Positions 1-7,107 of a stretch of DNA of 9,126 nt are shown in pieces (within the stretch, counting starts at the first letter, position 1; each line of letters starts with the position of its first letter). The notes beneath the pieces were generated by a model, which was given only the letters and a program-made list of their open reading frames with translations, made no database searches and was not told where the DNA came from. The position numbers were made by a program, and so were the translations under genes. The DNA is taken from NCBI GenBank assembly GCA_031258035.1, contig JAIRNL010000147.1, forward strand, positions 1 through 9,126. The letters run 5' to 3'. Source of the stretch: Azoarcus sp. GTDB lineage: Bacteria > Pseudomonadota > Gammaproteobacteria > Burkholderiales > Rhodocyclaceae.

Positions 1-513
1 GCGCGCGTGCTCTATGGCAATCCCTTCCCGCTGGTCGACGTGACGGTCATTCCGGACGATGAGATACTGCGACACAAACGGATCGCGCTGCTCGAACTCG
101 TGCAGAAGCACATCTGGCAGCGGGACTTGCTGGAACTGCTGGAGCCGCTGGCGTACCTGCTGCAAATCGCCAACAGCGCCACCGATGAACAACTGGAGAG
201 CCTGGTAAATTACATGCTGCAAACGGGCAACACGGTCGACCCCAGGGGATTCACCGAACGGCTGCTCGATCTCTCGCCCGACGAACACAAGGAGAAGATG
301 ATGACCATCGCGGAACAACTGAAGCAGATCGGCCGGGAAGAGGGCTGGGTGAAAGGCCGCGAAGAAGGTCTGGAAAGAGGCCGGGAAGAAGGCGAGAGAA
401 AGGCGCGCCTTGCCTTGGCCCGCAAGGCGCTGGCCGAAAATCTTTCGGTCGAGACCATCCGGATCATCACCGGCCTTTCCGAAGCCGAAATCCAGTCCTT
501 GCGGCTTCATTGA
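1..513 (+). CDS. Rpn-family recombination-promoting nuclease / putative transposase, C-terminal part (5' end outside window)
   Basis: This is the 3' part of a gene whose reading frame is open to the window edge. The first in-frame candidate start, GTG at position 7, is almost certainly internal. The segment L-V-D-V-T-V-I-P-D-D-E-I, followed by a helical region (about residues 23-75 of the visible part), matches the latter half of the Rpn/transposase_31 domain (PD-(D/E)XK fold). Family members are DNA endonucleases that stimulate RecA-independent recombination. The catalytic part would lie upstream and is not seen. After about residue 108 comes a highly charged repeat with three GREEG-type units (GREEGWVKGREEGLERGREEG), then a short helical end (ETIRIITGLSEAEIQSL) typical of these proteins. 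Such genes occur in many copies in some proteobacteria and are often mobile. No functional link to the downstream genes is visible. The family call is fairly secure, but whether the protein is intact is unknown. Confidence 0.85.
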   Translation, partial: ARVLYGNPFPLVDVTVIPDDEILRHKRIALLELVQKHIWQRDLLELLEPLAYLLQIANSATDEQLESLVNYMLQTGNTVDPRGFTERLLDLSPDEHKEKMMTIAEQLKQIGREEGWVKGREEGLERGREEGERKARLALARKALAENLSVETIRIITGLSEAEIQSLRLH

Positions 514-864
514 ATCCTCCCGCCGTCATGGCGAGGCGCAAGACGACGCGCCACACGCCTCCTCTCTGCTCTTCACGCCCGACGCGATGACCGTGGCCAA
601 GCTGGAGGCGTACAGGAAAGACCCCGGGGCCCACGCCGGCAAGGGCGGCATCATGCAGCCCTTTCAGCGCCCCTGACTGTCATTCCGCGACGACGCGCGG
701 AATGACAGTGCAGGCATCGCGCGCCATCAAGGTCGAACGCGAACCGCTCGAACGGCTCCAGCTTTGACCGGAGACAGCGCGCGTCCGGGCGCGGACAGGT
801 TGCCAAGCCCCCGCTCTTGCATGGATCATGTAGCCCTTCCACTTTTCTTGCGCGAAGCCTGTCC
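514..864. other. Intergenic region without a convincing gene
   Basis: About 350 bases lie between the Rpn-family stop and the preferred trpB2 start. The only clear structure is the inverted repeat at 676-709. Short open frames exist (29 codons at 587-676 and 21 codons at 702-767) but have no ribosome site or recognisable product, and they may be remnants. I see no convincing -10/-35 pair for trpB2. A promoter for the trpB2-yciA pair should lie here if the pair is not read from the Rpn-family gene. Confidence 0.6.
676..709. repeat. Perfect 14-bp inverted repeat (REP-like hairpin)
   Basis: The arms at 676-689 (ACTGTCATTCCGCG) and 696-709 are exact reverse complements around a 6-base loop (ACGACG). 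The GTCATTCC...GGAATGAC form resembles the short dispersed palindromes found between genes in many proteobacteria. No T-run follows on either strand, so a classic intrinsic terminator is unlikely. It could still act as an RNA-stabilising or transcription-attenuating hairpin. Copy number elsewhere in the genome cannot be seen from this window. Confidence 0.75.
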
Positions 865-2241
865 ATGGAACCCACCCGCATTCTGCTCGAAGCTCACGAG
901 ATCCCGACCCACTGGTACAACATCACCGCCGACCTGCCCTCGCCGCCCGCCCCGCCGTTGTTGCCGGACGGCGCCCCCGCCACCCCCGAGCAACTGGGCG
1001 CGATCTTCCCGCCTGCCATCATCGAGCAGGAGATGAGCGCGGAACGGTGGATCGAGATTCCGCGGGAAGTGCGCGAGATTTTCCGTTTGTGGCGGCCCTC
1101 GCCGCTGGTGCGCGCCGTGCGGCTGGAGGCGGCGCTGGGGACGCCCGCGAAGATTTTCTTCAAGTACGAGGGCGTCTCCCCCGCCGGATCGCACAAACCC
1201 AATTCCGCCGTGCCGCAGGCGTATTACAACCGCGAGGCGGGCATCCGGCGACTCACGACCGAGACCGGGGCGGGGCAATGGGGATCGTCGCTGGCGCTGG
1301 CTGGACAGATGTTCGGGCTGGAAGTGCGTATCTATATGGTCAAGGTCAGCTACGAGCAGAAGCCGTACCGTCGGCTGATGATGCAGACTTGGGGCGCGGA
1401 GGTGTTTTCCAGCCCGTCCACGCTCACCGAAACCGGACGCAGGGCGCTGGCCGCAGCGCCGGAGACGCCCGGCTCGCTCGGCCTCGCCATTTCCGAAGCG
1501 GTCGAAGAGGCGGCGGGCCGCGCCGATACCAACTATGCGTTGGGTTCGGTGCTGAACCATGTCGTGGTGCATCAGAGCATCATCGGGCTGGAAGCGAAAA
1601 AGCAGTTCGACAAGATCGGTCTTTATCCGGATGTGGTCATCGCGCCCCACGGCGGCGGCTCCAGTTTCGGCGGTATCGCCTTTCCGTTCCTCGGCGACAA
1701 GGCGGCGGGCGACAAACGCGCCGAAAACCTGCGCGCGCTCGCGGTCGAACCCAGTTCTTGCCCCAGCCTCACCAAGGGGCGCTATACCTATGATTTCGGC
1801 GACGCCTCAGGCTTCACGCCCCTGATGAAGATGTATACCCTCGGGCACGATTTCGTCCCGGCGGGCATCCACGCCGGTGGCCTGCGCTATCACGGCGCTT
1901 CGCAACGGGTCTCGCAGCTCTACCACGAGGGCCTGGTCGAGGCCGTCGCCGTACCGCAACTGGCGACGTTCGACGCCGGCGTGCAGTTCGCGCGCTGCGA
2001 GGGCATCATCCCCGCCCCCGAGTCCTGCCACGCCATCCGCGCCGCCATCGACGAGGCGCTCAGGTGCAAGGAGACCGGCGAGAGCCGGGTGATCCTTTTC
2101 AATCTCACCGGGCACGGGCATTTCGACATGGGCTCATTCGAGCGTTACTTCTCCGGCGATCTCGAAAATTTCGAGTACCCGGCGGAAGAGGTGGAGAAAT
2201 CGCTGGCCAGGTTGCCGCAACTTGGGCGGAGGGAACGATGA
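865..2241 (+). CDS. trpB2: TrpB2-type tryptophan synthase beta chain (PLP-dependent)
   Basis: The product is a 458-residue PLP enzyme of the TrpB2 branch, which joins indole (or a related acceptor) to serine to make tryptophan in the cytoplasm. The PLP lysine is K111 in SPAGSHKPNSAV, the catalytic glutamate is E133 in TETGAGQWG, the phosphate-binding glycine loop is GGGSSFGG (263-270), and LTGHGHFD (414-421) lies near the cofactor end. The N-terminal ILLEAHEIPTHWYNI and the length are typical of TrpB2, not of the shorter TrpB1. The ATG at 865 is chosen because family members begin just before this motif. The frame extends upstream to a TTG at 817, but the extra residues look non-homologous. 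No strong Shine-Dalgarno precedes either start. No trpA lies nearby, as is common for TrpB2. The loop reads GGGSS where I would expect GGGSN, a mild variation. The gene overlaps yciA by 4 nt (ATGA), so the two are probably co-translated. Confidence 0.94.
   Translation: MEPTRILLEAHEIPTHWYNITADLPSPPAPPLLPDGAPATPEQLGAIFPPAIIEQEMSAERWIEIPREVREIFRLWRPSPLVRAVRLEAALGTPAKIFFKYEGVSPAGSHKPNSAVPQAYYNREAGIRRLTTETGAGQWGSSLALAGQMFGLEVRIYMVKVSYEQKPYRRLMMQTWGAEVFSSPSTLTETGRRALAAAPETPGSLGLAISEAVEEAAGRADTNYALGSVLNHVVVHQSIIGLEAKKQFDKIGLYPDVVIAPHGGGSSFGGIAFPFLGDKAAGDKRAENLRALAVEPSSCPSLTKGRYTYDFGDASGFTPLMKMYTLGHDFVPAGIHAGGLRYHGASQRVSQLYHEGLVEAVAVPQLATFDAGVQFARCEGIIPAPESCHAIRAAIDEALRCKETGESRVILFNLTGHGHFDMGSFERYFSGDLENFEYPAEEVEKSLARLPQLGRRER
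2228..2233 (+). promoter_or_regulatory. Shine-Dalgarno of yciA inside the end of trpB2
   Basis: GGAGGG lies 4 nt upstream of the ATG at 2238 and within the last codons of trpB2. Together with the ATGA stop/start overlap it fixes the yciA start and suggests translational coupling. Confidence 0.75.
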
Positions 2242-2654
2242 ACGAGAAAAACCCGGTTCCGTCCCGCCACCAGGAAGATCTGCCCGAACGCCAGTTGGCG
2301 CTGCGGGTGGTGCCGATGCCGGCCGATCTCAATCCGGCCGGCGACATCTTCGGCGGCTGGATCATGTCGATGGTGGATATTGCCGGATCGGTCGTCGCGC
2401 GCCGCCGCACGCGCTCGCGGGTCGCAACGGTGGCGGTCAACTCCTTCGTCTTCAAGCAGCCGGTGTCGGTGGGCGATCTGGTGAGTTTCTACGCCAAGGT
2501 CGTGAAGGTGGGACGCACCTCGATCACGGTCGATGTGGAGGTGTTCGTCGAGCGCGACCCGGAAAACATGGTTTCGCTCAAGGTGACGGAAGCGCAACTG
2601 ACCTACGTGGCGCTCGACCGCCACGGCAACAAGCATGTGATACCGGACAAATGA
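2238..2654 (+). CDS. yciA: YciA-type acyl-CoA thioesterase (hotdog fold)
   Basis: The product is a 138-residue single-domain hotdog thioesterase that hydrolyses acyl-CoA to free acid and CoA in the cytoplasm. YciA enzymes are broad-specificity hexamers. The diagnostic region is MPADLNPAGDIFGGW (27-41), followed by the hotdog helix with D47 (MVDIAG), which aligns with catalytic Asp44 of Haemophilus influenzae YciA. QPVSVGD (74-80), KVGRTSI (90-96) and the TEA motif (117-119) also match the family. The first 15 or so residues are a variable, polar lead. The start is set by the GGAGGG site and the ATGA overlap with trpB2. The pairing with trpB2 has no obvious pathway logic, and the physiological substrate cannot be told from sequence. 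No terminator is evident after the stop, and the nqr promoter lies about 55 nt downstream. Confidence 0.92.
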   Translation: MNEKNPVPSRHQEDLPERQLALRVVPMPADLNPAGDIFGGWIMSMVDIAGSVVARRRTRSRVATVAVNSFVFKQPVSVGDLVSFYAKVVKVGRTSITVDVEVFVERDPENMVSLKVTEAQLTYVALDRHGNKHVIPDK

Positions 2655-2708
2655 CCGCCGCCCGTCGGGAATAAAACCGGACGCCGCGCAACGCAAAGAT
2701 TGCGAGGT

Positions 2709-2738
2709 TTGCCCGATAACGCTTCCGCCCCCTATAAT
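2709..2738 (+). promoter_or_regulatory. Predicted sigma70 promoter of the nqr operon
   Basis: A perfect TATAAT (-10, 2733-2738) lies 18 bp after TTGCCC (-35, 2709-2714, four of six consensus matches). Transcription would start near 2745 and leave a leader of about 75 nt before the nqrA ATG. It sits in the gap between yciA and nqrA, where an operon promoter is expected. This was found by eye and has no experimental support. Confidence 0.6.
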
Positions 2739-2821
2739 CGCGGCTGGTTTGTGCGGGTGCACATTTCGGACGGAGACCGGATCGCGCCCGTGCCGTATTC
2801 ATGGAAAACGGGACGGAAGGC

Positions 2822-4162
2822 ATGATACGAATCAAACGCGGGCTCGACCTGCCCATCACCGGCGCGCCTGCGCAGCGCATCGAGGCCGGGCGGGCGGTAA
2901 AGAGCGTGGCGCTCGTCGGCTTCGACCATCACGGGATGAAGCCGTCGATGGCGGTGCGGGCAGGCGACCGGGTCAAGCTCGGACAGGCGCTCTTTTCCGA
3001 CAAGAAAACGCCGGGGGTGCAATTCACTTCTCCCGGCGCGGGCACGGTGAGCGCCATCCATCGGGGCGAAAAGCGGGTGTTCCAGTCGATCGTGATCGAG
3101 CTGGACGGCGACGAGGCGGTGAGTTTCGCCAAATATACGGATGCGGAACTGGGCGCGCTCGACGCCGCCGGGGTGCGGGAAAACCTGCAACAGTCCGGCC
3201 TCTGGACGGCATTGCGCACCCGCCCCTACAGCAGGACGCCCGCCGCCGACGCCACGCCGGGCGCGATCTTCATCACCGCCATCGACACCCATCCGCTCGC
3301 GGCCGACCCCGCCGTGGTCATCGCCGAGCACACGCAGGACTTCCTGCGCGGGGTAAAAGCCCTCTCGAAACTCGCGCCCAAGGTTTTCATCTGTGCGGAC
3401 GCCACGAGCAACATTCCCGGCGAGGGGCTGTCCAGCGTGCGTTTCGAGCGTTTCTCCGGCCCGCACCCGGCGGGACTGCCGGGGACGCACATCCACTTTC
3501 TCGATCCGGTCGACGCCCACAGGACGGTCTGGCACATCGGCTACCAGGACACGATCGCCATCGGCAAGCTCTTCGCCACCGGGCAACTGTGGGTAGAGCG
3601 GGTCGTGGCGCTCGCCGGGCCCGCGGTGACGAAGCCGCGCCTGCTGCGCACCCGCCTGGGCGCGAACCTGGCTGACCTGACCACGGGCGAATTGCAGGCG
3701 GGCGACAACCGCATCGTGTCCGGCTCCCTCTTCGGCGGGCGCACGGCCAGCGGCCCGTTCGGCTTTCTCGGGCGTTTCCACCAACAAGTCTCCTGTCTGA
3801 AAGAAGGGCGCGACCGCGAACTGCTGCCCTTCCTGCGCGCCGGTTTCGACAAGCATTCGGTGCTCAACATCTACGCCTCGAAGCTCTTCGGCAAACGCCG
3901 CTTCCCCTTCACCACCACCACCAACGGCAGCCCGCGCGCCATGGTGCCGGTGGGCAACTACGAAGCCGTGATGCCGCTCGACATCCTGCCCACGCAACTG
4001 CTGCGCTACCTGATCGTCGGCGACACCGAAATGGCGCAGAAACTCGGCGCGCTCGAACTCGACGAAGAAGACCTCGCGCTGTGCTCCTACGTGTGCGCGG
4101 GCAAATACGAATACGGGCCCATCCTGCGGGACAACCTGACGCGAATCGAAAAGGAAGGCTGA
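2822..4162 (+). CDS. nqrA: Na+-translocating NADH:ubiquinone reductase subunit A
   Basis: NqrA is the peripheral, cytoplasm-facing subunit of Na+-NQR without a membrane span, implicated in ubiquinone interaction. It is related to RnfC but lacks the Fe-S cysteine motifs. The protein is 446 residues, the same length as Vibrio cholerae NqrA. It opens with MIRIKRGLDLPITGAP, a signature of the family. GVQFTSPGAGTVSAIHRGEKR (about residues 62-82) has the look of the barrel-sandwich (biotinyl-like) segment. The C-terminal region with LYPTQ-like spacing (LDILPTQLLRYLIVGD) and CSYVCAGKYEYG is also characteristic. The frame contains an earlier ATG at 2801, but 2822 is preferred because homologues begin here and GGACGG/GGAAGG purine runs lie directly upstream. 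nqrB follows after 2 nt, so the genes are co-transcribed. Confidence 0.98.
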   Translation: MIRIKRGLDLPITGAPAQRIEAGRAVKSVALVGFDHHGMKPSMAVRAGDRVKLGQALFSDKKTPGVQFTSPGAGTVSAIHRGEKRVFQSIVIELDGDEAVSFAKYTDAELGALDAAGVRENLQQSGLWTALRTRPYSRTPAADATPGAIFITAIDTHPLAADPAVVIAEHTQDFLRGVKALSKLAPKVFICADATSNIPGEGLSSVRFERFSGPHPAGLPGTHIHFLDPVDAHRTVWHIGYQDTIAIGKLFATGQLWVERVVALAGPAVTKPRLLRTRLGANLADLTTGELQAGDNRIVSGSLFGGRTASGPFGFLGRFHQQVSCLKEGRDRELLPFLRAGFDKHSVLNIYASKLFGKRRFPFTTTTNGSPRAMVPVGNYEAVMPLDILPTQLLRYLIVGDTEMAQKLGALELDEEDLALCSYVCAGKYEYGPILRDNLTRIEKEG

Positions 4163-4164
4163 AC

Positions 4165-5382
4165 ATGGGCCTGCGTTCATATCTCGACAGCATCGAACAC
4201 CATTTCGCCAGGGGGGGACGGTTCGAGCGCTGGTTCGCGCTCTACGAAGCGACGGACACCTTCCTCTACCGCCCGGCGAGCGTCACCCGCACCACGGCGC
4301 ACGTGCGCGACGGCATCGACCTCAAGCGGATGATGATCCTGGTCTGGTTCGCCACCTTCCCGGCCATGTTCTTCGGCATGTGGAACGTGGGCTTCCAGGC
4401 CAACACCGCCTACGCCGCGCAGCCGGAACTGCTGGCTTCGGCGACGGACTGGCACCTGGCTATCATCCGGCTGCTGGCTGGCTTCGACCCCGGCAGCCTG
4501 TGGGACAACCTTTTCCATGGCGCGGTGTATTTCGTGCCGATCTACCTGGTGACTTTCGCCGTCGGCGGCTTCTGGGAAGTACTGTTCGCCATGGTGCGCG
4601 GGCACGAAGTCAACGAAGGCTTCTTCGTCACCTCGGTGCTGTTCGCCCTCATCCTGCCGCCCACCATTCCCCTGTGGCAAGTGGCGCTCGGCATCAGCTT
4701 CGGCGTGGTGATCGCCAAGGAAGTCTTCGGCGGCACGGGCAAGAACTTCCTCAATCCCGCGCTGGCCGGGCGCGCCTTCCTCTTCTTCGCCTACCCGGCG
4801 CAAATCTCGGGCGACGCGGTCTGGACGGCGGTCGACGGCTTCACCGGCGCGACGCCGCTGGCCCAGGCCGCCCAGGAAGGCATCGGACAACTCGCGGAAA
4901 ACGGCCTGACGTGGTGCGACGCCTTCATCGGCATCATGCCCGGCTCGGTCGGTGAAACCGGCACGCTGGCCATCCTCCTCGGCGGCGCGGTGCTGCTGCT
5001 GACGCGGATCGCGGCATGGCGCATCGTCGCGGGCATCTTCCTTGGCATGAGCGTCCTGAGCCTGCTGTTCAACCTCATCGGCTCCGCGACGAACCCCATG
5101 TTCGCCGTGCCCTGGTACTGGCACCTGGTGCTGGGCGGCTTCGCCTTCGGCGCCTTCTTCATGGCGACCGACCCCGTTTCCGCCGCCATGACCGACACCG
5201 GCAAATGGATTTTCGGCGTCCTGGTCGGCGTCATGGTGATACTGATCCGGGTCGTGAACCCCGCCTTCCCGGAAGGCATGATGCTGGCGATCCTGTTCGG
5301 CAACCTGTGCGCGCCCCTGATCGACCATTTCGTGGTGGCGGCCAACATCAAGCGGAGGATGGCTCGCCATGTCCAGCAATAA
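4165..5382 (+). CDS. nqrB: Na+-translocating NADH:ubiquinone reductase subunit B
   Basis: NqrB is the large integral-membrane subunit that carries covalent FMN and riboflavin and forms much of the sodium path and quinone site. The protein is 405 residues (V. cholerae about 415). The amphipathic N-terminus (GLRSYLDSIEHHF...RWFALYEATDTFLYRP) is typical. It is followed by about ten hydrophobic segments, the first near residues 56-76 and the last ending near 392. The flavinylation motif DGFTGAT (224-230) fits the D-x-x-S/T-G-A-T rule, with T230 as predicted FMN attachment site (T236 in V. cholerae). EVFGGTGKNFLNPALAGRAF (186-205) is a strongly conserved family stretch. FMN attachment needs ApbE, which is not in this window. 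The end overlaps nqrC by 14 nt. Confidence 0.98.
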   Translation: MGLRSYLDSIEHHFARGGRFERWFALYEATDTFLYRPASVTRTTAHVRDGIDLKRMMILVWFATFPAMFFGMWNVGFQANTAYAAQPELLASATDWHLAIIRLLAGFDPGSLWDNLFHGAVYFVPIYLVTFAVGGFWEVLFAMVRGHEVNEGFFVTSVLFALILPPTIPLWQVALGISFGVVIAKEVFGGTGKNFLNPALAGRAFLFFAYPAQISGDAVWTAVDGFTGATPLAQAAQEGIGQLAENGLTWCDAFIGIMPGSVGETGTLAILLGGAVLLLTRIAAWRIVAGIFLGMSVLSLLFNLIGSATNPMFAVPWYWHLVLGGFAFGAFFMATDPVSAAMTDTGKWIFGVLVGVMVILIRVVNPAFPEGMMLAILFGNLCAPLIDHFVVAANIKRRMARHVQQ

Positions 5383-6160
5383 AGAATCGACCGCGCGCAC
5401 GCTCGCCGTGGCGCTCGTCGTCAGCCTGGTGGCCGCCGTCTTCGTCGCCGGCTCGGCCGTCTACCTGAAACCCGTGCAAGAGCAGAACCGGCAGATCGAC
5501 AAACAGCGCAGCATCCTGGCCATTGCCGGCATCGGCGACGCGGCGCTTTCCGCCGGGGAAGTGCGGGCGCTGTTCGAGCGCCGCATCGAAGCCCAGGTCA
5601 TCGACCTCACGACCGGCGAAATCGACACGAGCCGCGATCCCGCGACCTTCGACGCCCTCAAGGCGGCGCGCGATCCCGCGACCTCCGTGGCACTGCCGGG
5701 CGACAAGGACATCGCCCTCATCAAGCGCCGCGAGCAGTTCGCCACGGTATACCGGCTGGAGAACGACGACGGCCAGCTCGAAGCCCTGATCCTGCCCGTG
5801 CGCGGTTACGGCCTGTGGTCGACGCTCTACGGCTTTCTCGCCATCGCCCCCGACCTGAACACCGTGATCGGCCTCGGCTTCTACCAGCACGGCGAAACGC
5901 CGGGCCTGGGCGGCGAAGTGGACAACCCGAAATGGAAGGCGCACTGGCCCGGCAAGACCCTGTTCGACGACGCGGGCCATCCGGCGATCCGGATCGTCAA
6001 GGGCGGCGTCCCCCCAGGCAGCCCCGACGCCGCGCACCAGGTAGACGCCCTCGCGGGCGCGACGCTCACCAGCAAGGGCGTCGACCATCTGCTCGCCTTC
6101 TGGCTCGGCGAACAAGGCTTCGGCCCCTACCTCGACAAGCTGCGCCGGGACGGCGCCTGA
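5369..6160 (+). CDS. nqrC: Na+-translocating NADH:ubiquinone reductase subunit C
   Basis: NqrC is a membrane-anchored flavoprotein subunit holding covalent FMN on the periplasmic side. The protein is 263 residues. It has one N-terminal membrane helix (about 11-32), a conserved post-helix region (PVQEQNRQIDKQRSILAIAGI, 35-55), an RGYGLWSTLYGF stretch (145-156), GFYQHGETPGLGGEVDNPKW (170-189), and the attachment motif DALAGAT (226-232) with T232 as acceptor (T225 in V. cholerae). The motif has alanine where serine or threonine is usual two residues before the AT pair. The start at 5369 lies inside nqrB. It is supported by GGAGG at 5354-5358 (10 nt upstream) and by the family N-terminus, and the overlap suggests translational coupling. 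ApbE is predicted to load the FMN. Confidence 0.97.
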   Translation: MSSNKESTARTLAVALVVSLVAAVFVAGSAVYLKPVQEQNRQIDKQRSILAIAGIGDAALSAGEVRALFERRIEAQVIDLTTGEIDTSRDPATFDALKAARDPATSVALPGDKDIALIKRREQFATVYRLENDDGQLEALILPVRGYGLWSTLYGFLAIAPDLNTVIGLGFYQHGETPGLGGEVDNPKWKAHWPGKTLFDDAGHPAIRIVKGGVPPGSPDAAHQVDALAGATLTSKGVDHLLAFWLGEQGFGPYLDKLRRDGA

Positions 6161-6190
6161 ACGGGACAAGAACAGGAAAAGGTCTGAACC

Positions 6191-6874
6191 ATGGCTAAAC
6201 AGGCAAGCGCAAGAGAAGTCCTCCTCAACCCGGTCTTCAACAACAACCCCATCGCCCTGCAAATCCTCGGCATCTGCTCGGCGCTGGCTGTCACATCCAA
6301 CCTCGACACGGCGCTGGTGATGGCGATCGCGCTCACTTCGGTGACGGCTTTCTCCAACCTCTTCATCGCCATGATCCGCAGGCAGATTCCGGCCTCGATC
6401 CGCATGATCGTGCAGATGGTCATCATCGCCTCGCTGGTGATCGTGGTCGACCAGATCCTGCGCGCCTACGCCTTCACGCTCGCCAAGCAGTTGTCGGTAT
6501 TCGTCGGCCTCATCATCACCAACTGCATCGTCATGGGCCGCGCCGAAGCCTTCGCCATGCAGAACCCGCCCTGGGCTTCCTTCCTGGACGGCATCGGCAA
6601 CGGTCTCGGCTATTCCGCCATGTTGCTGGCGCTCGGCGTGGTGCGCGAGCTGTTCGGCGCGGGCAAGCTCTTCGGGCACGAAATCCTGCCGCTCGTGCAG
6701 GACGGCGGCTGGTACCAGCCCAACGGCCTGCTGCTCCTGCCGCCTTCGGCCTTCTTCCTGATCGGGCTTTTCATCTGGGCGCTGCGGATGTGGAAGAAAG
6801 GGCAACAGGAACCGGCGACGTTCAGGCTCGCGCCGCAGGTGAAGGAAGAAGACAACGGCTGGAAGGAAGCGTGA
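6191..6874 (+). CDS. nqrD: Na+-translocating NADH:ubiquinone reductase subunit D
   Basis: NqrD is an integral-membrane subunit with about six helices, related to RnfE, which pairs with the inverted-topology NqrE. The two subunits together hold an intramembrane 2Fe-2S cluster through two cysteines each. Here C29 (LGICSAL) and C112 (TNCIVMGRAEAFA) stand at the same numbers as in V. cholerae. The start LLNPVFNNNPIALQILGIC is diagnostic. The protein is 227 residues, longer than V. cholerae NqrD (210). The extra length is a polar C-terminal tail after about residue 200 (KKGQQEPATF...NGWKEA). It lies 30 nt after nqrC with AAAAGG (6177-6182) as ribosome site. Unusually, it is followed after 2 nt by a small ORF and not by nqrE. 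Confidence 0.98.
   Translation: MAKQASAREVLLNPVFNNNPIALQILGICSALAVTSNLDTALVMAIALTSVTAFSNLFIAMIRRQIPASIRMIVQMVIIASLVIVVDQILRAYAFTLAKQLSVFVGLIITNCIVMGRAEAFAMQNPPWASFLDGIGNGLGYSAMLLALGVVRELFGAGKLFGHEILPLVQDGGWYQPNGLLLLPPSAFFLIGLFIWALRMWKKGQQEPATFRLAPQVKEEDNGWKEA
6863..6867 (+). promoter_or_regulatory. Shine-Dalgarno of the small ORF between nqrD and nqrE
   Basis: AAGGA lies 9 nt before the ATG at 6877 and within the last codons of nqrD (context GGAAGGAAG). Its spacing supports real translation of the small ORF, coupled to nqrD. Confidence 0.55.
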
Positions 6875-6876
6875 CC

Positions 6877-7107
6877 ATGGAACGTTCATTGCTGGGATTC
6901 CTGTTGCTCCTGGGGGTAGTGATATGCCTTGTGGCCTTTTTCTGCCGGGCCACACCGTCTTCCCGTCGTCGTCGTCGTGGCGGCGGCGGATTCATCAATG
7001 GCGAATCCGAGAGCGTCGGGGACAGCGGAAGCGGAGGCGGAGGCTGTGATGGCGGCGGCGGCGGAGACGGCGGCGGAGGCTGTGATGGCGGCGGCGGCGG
7101 GGATTGA
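6877..7107 (+). CDS. Small single-pass membrane protein with Gly/Asp/Cys-rich repeat tail (unknown function)
   Basis: I do not recognise this 76-residue protein. In order it shows a hydrophobic helix (about 4-23, MERSLLGFLLLLGVVICLVA), an arginine cluster R30-R34, a short linker (GGGGFINGESESVGDSGSG), and a tail with C57-D58, D64, C69-D70 and D76 set in glycine with a 12-residue period (CDGGGGGDGGGG). The positive cluster after the helix suggests that the tail faces the cytoplasm. C17 and C23 have no proper lipobox, so it does not look like a lipoprotein. The ATG lies 2 nt after the nqrD stop with an AAGGA site, so it is read with the operon. Gly/Cys-rich tails of this style occur on other small membrane proteins. 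Metal or Fe-S handling is conceivable given the flanking nqrD and nqrE, but that is speculation. The alternative is a spurious ORF from GGC repeats. The hydrophobic N-terminus and the ribosome site argue against that. Confidence 0.65.
   Translation: MERSLLGFLLLLGVVICLVAFFCRATPSSRRRRRGGGGFINGESESVGDSGSGGGGCDGGGGGDGGGGCDGGGGGD
7036..7100 (+). repeat. Tandem direct repeat, 36-nt period (two copies)
   Basis: Bases 7036-7064 recur exactly at 7072-7100 (29 of 29 identical), with a 7-base spacer rich in GGC. The repeat encodes the 12-residue Cys-Asp-Gly unit of the small ORF. Its period is a multiple of three, so gain or loss of units by slippage would keep the frame. Confidence 0.9.

Noticed and set aside
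587..676. 29-codon ORF starting MTVAKLEAYRKDPGAHAG
   Set aside because: It is too short to assign, has no clear ribosome site and no family I recognise. It may be a gene remnant and is noted only within the intergenic entry.
817..864. Upstream TTG start for trpB2 adding 16 residues
   Set aside because: TrpB2 homologues begin just before the ILL...IPTHWYN motif. The extra residues look non-homologous and no ribosome site precedes the TTG.
826..1650. Minus-strand 274-codon open frame opposite trpB2
   Set aside because: It is a shadow of trpB2 with arginine/glycine-rich low-information sequence and no family signature.
2801..2821. Earlier ATG at 2801 for nqrA
   Set aside because: It has no ribosome site, and NqrA homologues begin at MI-IKRGLDLPI, which corresponds to 2822. 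The length from 2822 (446 residues) matches the family.
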